Source: Pseudeuparius sepicola
Taxonomy: Eukaryota; Arthropoda; Insecta; Coleoptera; Anthribidae
Length of the DNA stretch: 64,000 nt
Assembly (NCBI GenBank): GCA_963920635.1
Contig: OY987305.1
Coordinates: forward strand, 1,188,001 to 1,252,000
Direction of reading: 5' to 3'
The notes beneath the pieces are model-generated. The model made no database searches and had not been told where the DNA came from. It saw only the letters and a program-made list of their open reading frames with translations. Both the position numbers and the translations under genes were made by a program. Position 1 is the stretch's first letter, and every line of letters begins with the position of its first letter. This document shows positions 47,949-58,483 of the stretch, one piece after another.

Positions 47949-49324
47949 TCTAAAAAAATGGGAAAAAATATTTTCAATTAAATAAAATTTCTTGATAAAA
48001 GTTTCTGTTTCTTCTAAAACTCAAAATACACTTATAAATGTGTGAAAATCTATTTTCATGTACGAGGGACGTTCAAAAATATAAAACTTGCTCAAAATAT
48101 GGGCAAAAGTTGTTTAGAATTAAAACATTATTTCAAATACTAAGTCACACACCCTGCATTTATACATTTTTATTATTTCTTCTGTTTTTAACTTAAAATG
48201 ATCTACGTGAGTTTTTGCTGGCGTTTGAAATGTTTAATATTATAATTTGTTTAAGAAAATGTTGTTTCTTTTTGATGGTTTCAAAAAATGAGAGATTTTT
48301 GACAATAATTTCTATTGGAGAAAATTTTCCATCAATGAGTGAACTTAATGTAACATTGCAAGTAAATTAACCTTAAATTGCCTCTGCATTATTAAGTTTG
48401 TTTGCAACGTACAGGGTGTTTTCACGGTATGCGGCTGTGACTTGGTATTTGAAACGTTTTAATTCTAAACAACTTTCTTAAATAACTGTTTCCCCCATTT
48501 TAAAAAATGAGGGCACTTTACTCGTGAGCAAGTTTTATATTTTTGAATCTACCTCGTGTACGGAAGAAGATTTTCAATTTTTGTAAGTACATTTTGAGTT
48601 TTAGAAAAAGCAGAAACTTTTATCAAGAATTTTTTTTTTCAGAAATTGAAATTCAATTTTTTCGGCAATAACCATCACTTTTCAGGAATGCATAAATTGA
48701 TTCTTTTAAGATCGTTGATTTTACCACGCCTGTACCTCGAAAACCAAAGTCGATAGGCCCATGGTCTATAGTAGAATTATTGCTACCCTTTATGAATATT
48801 AGAAAATATCATTTTTGAAAAATATCAGTATAATAATAATTCTTACCCTCACAATACTCCAAACTAGGAGTACCCCAGAAGCAACCACATGCTTGTGCGG
48901 GGGAGGGGGGCAATTACTATTATTTTGTCTTCGTTGCCATTTGCGGCTAGGGCCGACTTTTTTCCCGATAGAACTAGGATAGCATTCGCTCAGGTACTAC
49001 GGAAAACGCTAGAAAACCGTAGTAATCCCAATCGATTAAGATCCAGAGTCATAGGCTGCCGACTGCCGAAATGACTACAGCTTGGTACTTCTTGGTCTTT
49101 GTCTGCCTGGTAGATTTTTTTAATTTGAAGAATGGTTGCGTGGTGATAAGACCGCGAAGTCCCGCCGCTGTGATAGCGGCCAGCGATGTGTTAGGTTATG
49201 AACTACATCAAGAAAATATTTTTGGCAACCGACGCTACTGATCGAGAGCCGTCGTCCGCGGTACACCGTAACCTGGGAAGTCAGTGCGGGACTTTTATGT
49301 GACCGGTGTGGTAAGAAGAAAGCC

Positions 49325-52300
49325 ATGGGGGCCTTCCCCAAGTCTTCGTGGTTTTTGCTGCTTCTCGGATTTTCGCTACTCGCCGCTACCTTGCAGGGTA
49401 CGTCAAACGAACCGACCTAAGGGCGCGGAGTGCCAAGAGACCCGATCGGGCTACCCTTAGTGTTGTGCGCGATTGGTACCCACTCCTCCAGCGGTGGTTG
49501 TGGTAGTACTTCGGTGGTTCGACCGGAAAAGACACATTATGTAATGGCAGCCATGATTTTCCACGCTGAATATGATACGTTATTTTTGGATGGGCAGGGG
49601 TCTAATTTTAAAATGCATCCGAAATAGTTAGGTCCCTCCCTAAACATACCCGGCGCTTGGCCACCCCTTGGTCAGCGTCTCGGTTAAGCCCTTAGATTTT
49701 TTAAAACTACGTTCTCCTACTACCAAACATGGTTGTCCAGAGATCGCAATCGGAAAAACCGGTGTCAAATTCTTTAAATTTGTAAATTTATGAATCTAAA
49801 AGTAGAGAGTACCTATAGCATGTCAGTTATAGGCACATCGCCAGCACAGGATACCTTAGACCGTTACAGATTTAGATTCTGAGTCGACTAACACCTTCAA
49901 CCCTAAAACAAACCAGCCGCAGTTTTATTGGTGCAAACTTATAGACTGCAAAAAAAACCTTTGGTGCGGGTGTCCAGTTCCACAAAAATTGGTCCCAAAA
50001 TAATTTTTTTGCGAAATTCACGTAATATTTCACTATATTAAAAAATATAAATCTACAGCTGTTCTAGTGGAAGCTTGCCAACAAATATACGATGGCAGTC
50101 CATTGAAATTTAAAACTCGATTTTTTGATACTTGGATATTAAGTATATGTTGCATTGAGTGTAGTCAATCAGTCATAATAAAGCGATTTTTAAAATTAAT
50201 GTTCACAGTGTAAATATTTTCTCGTTTTATGTCTAAATATTTGAAAAAAATCAAAGTCTTTATTTTTCTACAGCAACGGCGTGTCATTAGAAACTATTAA
50301 ATTTACTCTGGAGCGGCGGGTTAATTCAAGGGTAACGGAGACAAATGTGACTGTTCTTTTTTTAGAAGCACCACTAAAAAACAAATTTAACGATGAATTC
50401 GATTTGAACAATCAAAATTGTTGTGACTTGGCGCAGTACGCCGGAGTCGCGTTTTCAAATTAAAATCCTATTAATCATGCGGCTGGAATAAAGTCATAAA
50501 ACAGCGAACAATAAAGAAATCGATCAAACGGCCGGGTTCTGCCAAATGGGCTATATTTACGTTGGGCTCCAGTACATAAAATCGAAAGATCTATAGCATT
50601 AAACGTGGATATACTGCAGGCACGCTGAATTGCTTCGGGTGTGGGCGAGTGACATTCTATTTCAGAAATAGATTTTATTTTTTTATTTTGTAAACAAACG
50701 TTTTCGAATTTTTTTGGGTGGAGCATTTGCAATCGCTATCCCTAGATACAAATTATTCATCAATCTTCGTTAAGACGATTTAAAAAATGACAATAATTCG
50801 TTATCTTTGCCTTATTTTAAACAGTCTACGGACCTAGAAGTATATGTAAACGATTTAGTTTGGTACATTTACTTCACATATCAGAGAACTAAAAATGTGG
50901 ATTATTTCGTAAACCGTTCGTGATGTTTAGTTTGAAATCGACAAGGTGGTCTTTGTCAGAGTGCGCTTTTTATTTTTAGAACCCGATGGAGATTGTCCCT
51001 CTCCTGAAAAAGTTTCATGCACAACTGGGGTAAAATGCAACTCAGACGAAGACTGTGATAAAAATAACATTTGCTGTGCTAACTCTTGCTATACAAAACG
51101 ATGCATACCAAATACGAATGGTGAGTATTTTTTTCAATATTGCAATCAGAGCTGTATTGATTTTGAAATAAATTTATGTCTAAATAGAATTATTTGCGGT
51201 AGTAAGGTCTATGAAAAAATTTAGTAGAAACTTCACGCGATTTGTTTTTGAAGGATTGACCATTATTTACTTTGTTTATTTGAGGTTTTGCGGGAAATAT
51301 TCCCATTTATAGTTTCGAAAATAGATGTGGCGTTTAAACTAGTTTTTCTATCGATCGTACATTTAAAACATTCGCAAATACAGCACCCGAAAACGCGTAA
51401 GCAAAAAAATTTTCGGCTAGGCGTGCAAGGCGGGGCAGAGGGCGACGGTCCCACCGAAAAGGAGTGCAGGCCTTACATCGAGAAGGCTCTGAAGGAGCTT
51501 ACTGAGACTGGAGAGGCCAAACCCGAATCCTCAGAAACAGACAGCGTCGAAGACCTTCCCACCGTTGAAATCACGACCGACGATTCCACCGAACAAGCTG
51601 GAAACGAAAACGACACTGAAGACGAAGATGGTGCTAGAAGCGACGAAACCGATAACGCATCCGAACATAGCGTGGATGAGGTAAGGCTAGCAGCAACTCA
51701 CGTTTTTCGCCGTGGTCTTATTTTATGTTTTTAGGCCGATACTGGAACAAAAAGCGACGAGCAAACTGCTCAAACAGACGAGGTACCTAAGCAACAAACC
51801 CCACCCGAAAACCGCATTGTTTTAAACTGTTTCCTTCTAGGACAAAGACGAATCCTTAGAAGAAACCAAGCAGGCGAGCAAAGAAGAATCTAAAGAACAA
51901 TCGAAGGAAGACGAAGCAGGAGACAGCCAAGAAGAAGACAAACCTCAAAGTGCCGAAAGTGCCGAAAAACCCGACGAATCCCCTGAAGAACAAACGCTAG
52001 AAGCCAAAGAAGCATCCGCTGAAAGCGTTGAAGTGAGAATTGAAGCACCCACGCTTGCTGCGGTGCCCATTGTACCGATACAGGACGAATCGGACGAAAC
52101 CAAAAGCGAGGAACAAGCGGAAAGCAAGGAAGATGACGGTGTAGAAGATCAACAAGAACGGTCAGCAGAACAAGATGACGGGGATTCTAAAGAAGGAGCA
52201 AGTGTGGAGAAGCAAGGAAAAGCAGGTGGGAGTAAAGAGGATGAAGCCAGCAAAGAAGAAAAAGACGAGTCCAATGAGCAAAGCGATGAAAAGGTTGCAG

Positions 52301-55300
52301 GTGATAGTGTAGAAGGTAACACTTGGCTACTTCAAAAATTCGTTTGGTTCGATAATTTTCAATTTGCAGATACAGGGTGTCCGTCAAAGGACAAAGTTTC
52401 CTGTAGTGACGGCGTCAAATGTAACTCAGACAAAGATTGCAGAAAGAACCACGTTTGCTGTCCAAATAAATGTTACACGAGCAGATGTGTTAGGAGTCCC
52501 GGCGTAGAATCTGCTGAAGACGATGAAGAGTCTGCCGAAGCAGAATCAGCGGCAAAGAGCGACGAAAAAGAAGACCAGTCTGCCGAAAGTGGCGAAGGTA
52601 ATTATTAACAGAGGTAGTACAAAAAAGTTCAAAGTAAAATTTTAGTAACTGGTTGCCCAAAACCCGACAAAGTATCATGCACGGGAGGGACCTTGTGCAA
52701 TTCACACGCGAATTGCCAAGATAATGAAATCTGTTGCTTGAACAAATGCTACAGAAAAAGATGTGTCGAAGGGGAGCTAGCTGAAGGTAACAAAACAATT
52801 TGTAACTAAACACCACTTAACTTCATCATCGTATAGGCGAAGAACGCGGCGAACCATCAGCAGAAGAACCACAAATCGAAGAAAAACAAAAATCGGCCGA
52901 GGCGCCAGCCACCCCAGAAGGCAAGTAGAAAAGCATTCTCTGTTTTTTTAACGCGGGTTCGCTGCCAACTTGTATTTTGTTTGGTCTACTGCCAGCTTAA
53001 TGACGAATTCCCCTGCCTATAAGTTTCAAGGATCATCCAGAAATAAACGAGCGCCCGGATCATTAATTTAATTATTGTTAATGCATTATTTATTGTAGCG
53101 AGCAGCGGCTGTCCACCGAAGCACCAGGTTAGCTGTTCGGGGGGAATTAAGTGCAATAAACACTTGCACTGCAAGGATAATGAGATCTGCTGTCCAAATA
53201 ATTGTTATGGAAGAAGATGTGTCGAAGGTGAAATTGGTAAGCCATATCTTTCGTGTGGTTGGTTGTGATGTTTTTAAGATTATACGTACGTATAATGCTG
53301 TGAGAAAAAAAAATAACTCGATACTCACTTTCGATGCGTGTTGTTTAAAAAATTTTAGGATCTGGAGAAGATCGCGGAAGCGAATCCGAAGAAGATAAGA
53401 GCGAGGAAAAGACACAGCAAGCTAAATCATCAGAAAGTGGAGAAAGTAAGTAGTATCAAATAGAAATTTGAACTCGCTCGATGGTACCATCTCTTGTAGA
53501 AACTGGATGTCCATCATCAGGAGACGTATCTTGCCAGGCGGGTCCGTTGTGTGGAAAACACGCTGACTGCGATGACAACGAAATTTGTTGTCCAAACAAA
53601 TGCTACAGAAGAAGCTGTATTGAGGGAGAATTAGGTATTGCTCAATCAAATTACGAAGAGTAACTTTAAGCGATCTTTGCGAATTTTTGTAGCGTCTGGA
53701 GAGGAGCGTGGTGCTAAATCGGATGAAGATGAGAGCCACGAAAAATCTGAAAAGGACAAGTCAGCTGAAAGTGGTGAAAGTAAGTTTACACTCTTCTTTC
53801 TGCAAGGTAGAAATAATCTTCGTTTCAGAAACTGGGTGTCCTTCTGCCAATGAAGTTTCCTGTCAAGCTGGACCACTTTGTGGAAAGCACGCGGATTGCG
53901 ATGACAACGAAATATGTTGTCCAAACAAGTGCTACAGGAGGAGCTGCATAGAAGGAGAATTAGGTAACATTTTCTTTATCCAACATAACACTTTGTGATC
54001 CTTTATTTCGTTAGCTGAGGGTGAAGAACGAGGTGATAAATCATCAGAGGAAGAGCCTCCAAAGACTGGCAAAGACGATTCAAAAGAAAGTGGGGAAAGT
54101 AAGTTCTTAAAAAAGTATACAAGGAAAATTGTTTGATGTTTTGTAGAAACCGGTTGTCCCGCACCATCCTCACTGCCTTGTGGAGGTGGTAGCGTTTGCT
54201 CTAAACACAAAGAATGTGGTAGCAGCGAAATCTGCTGTCCAAATAAATGCTACAGAAAGCAATGCGTTGAAGGAGAATTGGGTAATATTTGAAATTTCTT
54301 CTAAAGGTCGTTCTTATTTTTTCTTTTGACAGCACCTGGTGAAGGAGATGAAGAGAGCGACGAGGAAGAAGAAGAACCTCCAAAGCCAGCACCAAAACCA
54401 AGAGTAACACCAGTAGCTCCAGTTTCCGCACCACCTCCAAAGAAGATAGAAACCAAGATCGTAAAGGAAGAAGTTAAAGTTCAAAAGAAACCTGTACCAA
54501 AAGTGATTAGAGAAGTGAAGATTGTAGAGCAGAAGCCAAGCGAAGACAGCACGGAAAAAGAAGATTCGCACGTCGAAGACCTCACGGCAGACGAGGAAGC
54601 CCCGACAGAATTGAGATCTAGAGACCACGTCGAGCAACTTCTTAAGTTAGACGATGAATCGACCGAGAAAGAAAACATCATCAATAGAGTAGCGGACATA
54701 ACCCTCAAGGAACTCAAGAGGCTTTATGAGCACGCCATCAAGCCGCTTGAAGTCTTGTACAAGTACCGAGACTTGAGTAACAGACATTTTGGAGACCCCG
54801 AGATCTTCTCCAAACCTTTGGTTCTCTTCATGGGTCCCTGGAGTGGAGGGAAATCTTCGATCATCAACTATTTAACCAATAACGAATACAACGAGACGTC
54901 CTTGAGAACTGGTAAGGCCTAATTGGTTTTATTAAGAAATCTTGGGTCGATGTGATTGTTTTTAGGTGCCGAGCCTTCACCGGCTTACTTCAACATTTTA
55001 ATGCACGGCGACGAGCCAGAAATAATCGACGGAACACAGCTGGCTGCGGACTTCACATTCTCCGGATTGCAGAAGTTCGGGCAAGGTCTGGAGGAACGCT
55101 TGAGGGGGGTGAAGCTGCCTATGAAACTTCTGGAAAAAGTCAATATCGTGGAAATTCCTGGCATTCTAGAAGTTAGGAAGCAGGTTTCCAGGCTATTTCC
55201 GTTCAACGACGCTTGTCAGTGGTTTATCGACAGGGCTGACATCATTTTCTTGGTGTACGATCCTTCCAAGTTGGATGTGGGACCAGAAACTGAAGCTATT

Positions 55301-56184
55301 CTCGATCAACTCAAAGGAAGAGAACATCAGGTAGGTTCGTGGTGGATAATGTATCATCTGCGACGGTAAACATTGGCAACCGTTTCAGACAAGGATAATT
55401 CTGAACAAAGCAGACCAAGTGAAGCCGGAAGAACTGATGAGGGTGCAGGGTGCGTTGATTTGGAACATTTCACCACTGATGTCGTCACCACAGCCGCCGG
55501 TGATGTATACAACTTCGCTTTGGTCGAAACCATACGAGTCCTGGGCTCCAACTAGGCTGCTCCAGGCACAGGAGAGAGCATTTTTGAGAGACTTGAGGAG
55601 TGCCGTCGACAAACGTATCGAAAATAAGATTGCGAGTGCACGAAGATTTGCGGTAAGGTCAAGAAACTACGTGTGACACGGTGAGGTCGATCGATTTTTC
55701 TTTGTAGGTGCGAGTGCGTAACCATGCGAAAATGGTAGACTGCTACCTAACGACATACTACAATCACAAATCCGTATTTGGAAACCGAAAGCAAGTGGCC
55801 GACGAGATTATCGAGCGTCCACAAGACTACCACATCTACGAAGGATTGTCGACACTGACGAACATATCACGTTACGATCTCCCCGATCCGGATGTGTACA
55901 AGGACTTCTTCAAGCTGAATCCTTTGTACGACTTCCAGCAGTTGTCCGCCACGTGTACCTATTTCAGAGGTAAGTTCGATTTAGGTTTTCGTAAGCGGGT
56001 GTCGATTGTAATTGTGGTTTCAGGTTGTCCGATCAATAGGTTAGACGTGGCGATAGCGTACGACCTGCCAGAGTTAGTAGGGAATCATAAGAAGCTGGTG
56101 GAGGAGGCTATAGCGAACAAAGACAAGCCGAAGGAGGAGAAGAGCAAATCGAAGAGCAAACAAAAGTCGGCTCCTGGGAGTTGA
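49325..56184 (+). CDS. Sarcalumenin-like GTPase with seven WAP domains and acidic linkers
   Basis: Twenty exons in consistent phase, 1293 residues: 49325-49397, 50980-51120, 51421-51680, 51735-51782, 51841-52315, 52370-52597, 52646-52786, 52837-52920, 53099-53236, 53359-53445, 53500-53634, 53693-53779, 53829-53963, 54015-54098, 54147-54281, 54333-54911, 54966-55330, 55389-55652, 55708-55969, 56024-56184. The first encodes a signal peptide. Eight-Cys WAP-type domains (CP..SC..C..C..CC..C..C) fill exons 2, 6, 7, 9, 11, 13 and 15; the exons between encode Glu/Asp/Ser/Lys-rich linkers. Residues ~860-1293 match vertebrate sarcalumenin, a Ca-binding dynamin-like protein of the SR lumen: P-loop GPWSGGKS at 918-925, YPFND-like FPFNDACQWFIDRAD, NKAD at 1071-1074. 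The G3 motif reads EIPG instead of DTPG. The start of exon 3 could be 51421, 51430 or 51436 in the same frame. Confidence 0.9.
49398..50979. other. First intron of the sarcalumenin-like gene
   Basis: Bounded by G|GTACGTC and TATTTTTAG|AACC. Open frames at 50281-50463 (+) and 50475-50732 (-) read as protein-like text but have no start context, splice partners or family I recognise; they may be worn transposon remnants. Confidence 0.45.
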
Positions 56185-56688
56185 GGATTAAGCCAAGTGA
56201 GGACCAAGTATTATCCCTAGTCAGTAGGATTTTCCTACAGAACAAAAACAAAGACTGCGCCATATGGCGCTCGTGACATTTCGTAACGTGAGAATCATCA
56301 TCAGTGCATAAGTTAATTAAGTCATAAAGAACTGATATATGTGCCCGTATCGTATAATAGACAATATAAAACAATCAGCCAAGCTTTCATAGTCTCCTGC
56401 CAAATATGTGTGTTGATCGCATTTAAAGATATCTTGCATTCGGAGTGTTCATACAGAAAAAAAAACGAATTTCAAAGAGAGTGGGTTATAGCTATTTTTT
56501 TGACACCAGATGTACAATTCCTTACAAAATTTATTTAGTGACAACAGTGTCTTATGTTGTAATGTGTATATTGAATGTACAGACAATATTTATTTTATTT
56601 GTAGTATATATAGCTTATATCTTTTGTTTTTCTTTTCGTTTTTCGTTCGAATCAAATGTTGTATGAAGACATACTTTAGGTTAAGTTA

Positions 56689-56694
56689 AATAAA
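56689..56694 (+). terminator. AATAAA polyadenylation signal, sarcalumenin-like gene
   Basis: The hexamer lies about 505 nt after the stop, overlaps a second AATAAA, and is followed by TTTGCATTTGT. Confidence 0.5.
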
Positions 56695-56699
56695 ATAAA

Positions 56700-58483
56700 T
56701 ACATTTGCATTTGTACTTTAATCTCCTTTATTATAATCTTAGTTTCACTAACACAACGACTTTGCGTAATGACACTAAGTAAATTAGTTTTTGTACGTAG
56801 GGTATTTTGTTTTGTCAATAAAATTTTTAATATTCCCCGTATCTTATAGCTATCTTTTCGCCTTTCTTAAATTGTCGTACCACAGAACAAACAAAATACC
56901 AAGAAAATATTTTTTGAAAATCTTTTTGATACAGCGTATCAATTCAGAGAAGTAATGCTGCTTCAATTTTGGGCACTATCCGAGAGATGCAGTAATTGGA
57001 CGAAATTTTATTAATTTTAGTTGGATTATTCTCTATGTACTTTACACTTTATCAAGTTATAAATAATATCTTATGAATGTTATATTTAAACTAAACCAAA
57101 TGTGACTTGGCAAAGACACCCCATATCCTTTTCTATAGAAAAACACAATATTTGATTAATCACATCATTCCTCAAATATGCCCCTCCGCCCCTCCATTGT
57201 TTTTGAAATAATTTAGAATGCTATGCCATCTATCGAAGGTTTCAATAACTAGTTGAGAGTGCAACTCTAACCTGTCTAATCTTTGGATCTGCGTGGTTAT
57301 ATTTTGACAATTATTGACATCCAGACCGTGGCGCCAAATTTAAAATTAAAATAAATAATTTTAGACCCAAAATTCCTACTTCGACTACGTAAGTTGTGTA
57401 TCGATCTTTGCAACAGATATCAAGTGGCAAATGGTACCATGACAAAACTGAATGATATATATAAAAATGCGATAAACTTCGGCACTAATAAAAATTAATT
57501 TATTGGGGTTCTATTTACATCGCCTGGTAAAAGTAATTCCTTTCATCTCATAATAAATAATTTCGCGAATAATAGGTAAATAACCCCAGTACCAACACTT
57601 GAATATTGTACTGCACATTCAGCAGTTCGCTGATACAAAGCATAACGTAACTACTACAGAAAACATTGAACTTAAAGCAAGAAGCAAGCATACAATAGAA
57701 AGATTGCGTTGTAAGTACCTACTTACTGTACCTTTTTTATTATTAAGCAGCACAAATTCCCTTTGAACTTGCAAAAAAAAGCAAACAAAACACTACGACC
57801 TACGACTGACAGCACCACAAACATGGAGCAAACTTTAGGTGATCTGAAATATATAGTGTCGCCATCTGCTATGTAACGGCTAAAGTTGTAATGTTATTAA
57901 TGCAAAGATGCAGTCACAAGAAATAGGTGTCCAAAAAAAACGATTCTAGATTCTAGCGTCGATGGAGGATCCCTTCCTCAATCAATGATTCGAGTATAAA
58001 ACAGAAAATATATAGGTTAGGTATAAAGGGACTGAAAAAACAAAAAAAAAAGAATTTGAAATTTACTTTCGCCATCTGTTGGGAAACGGATAAAGGTTTA
58101 ATGTCATTTAGATAAATGAATCCACGAGGTATGCAACCAGTTATACAATGTGAGCGAGTGTGCAAGAACGATGTGAACAGACAAGAATGACGTGACGTGA
58201 CGTGACGTGCGAAATTGATTTGAAAGGACAGGTTATAATACACTTGTAATCAAATTTTATAAATCAATTGTTATTCATTGTGCATAAGTAATTAAAATAA
58301 TTATTATAAATTAATTGTAAGTACTACATTTGACCCGCGTCCTTCACTCCTGTCTAGGCATCCCATGGGTGTTTTTGTGCAACTTATCTTTAAAGTATGC
58401 TGACAGACACCACCAAAACAAAGTCTTTGTTCTTTTTTCAGAATTAATAATACATAATTCATCTAATTAATCCATAACTAACC
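56700..58483. promoter_or_regulatory. Spacer and upstream region of TPP2
   Basis: No gene is seen. Two related stretches (57858-57900 and 58065-58110) share TCGCCATCTG.T and an AACGG.TAAAG motif in direct order. GTAAGT at 58317 and the acceptor TTTTTTCAG ending at 58440 suggest a 5' UTR intron, so the TPP2 transcript probably starts before 58317. Confidence 0.45.
58188..58210. promoter_or_regulatory. Tandem TGACG/ACGTG array upstream of TPP2
   Basis: Four consecutive TGACG units, creating overlapping TGACGTGA and ACGTGAC half-sites for bZIP factors. It lies about 130 bp before the inferred first donor of TPP2. Confidence 0.4.

Larger units (their letters stand above)
43756..49324. other. Intergenic repeat-rich DNA between hydroxylase and sarcalumenin genes
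   Basis: It holds a hAT-type element, arms of the CAGGGTGAGTTTTTTT foldback family (about 45430-45640 and 47335-47948), two inward-facing solo arms (47950-48156, 48412-48660) and AT-rich DNA. GC content rises after about 48890 towards the next gene's start. The 93-, 81- and 61-codon open frames here have no family features. Confidence 0.55.

Noticed and set aside
52187..53924. Several minus-strand open frames opposite the WAP region
   Set aside because: They mirror the repeated acidic and cysteine-coding exons on the plus strand and have no independent support.
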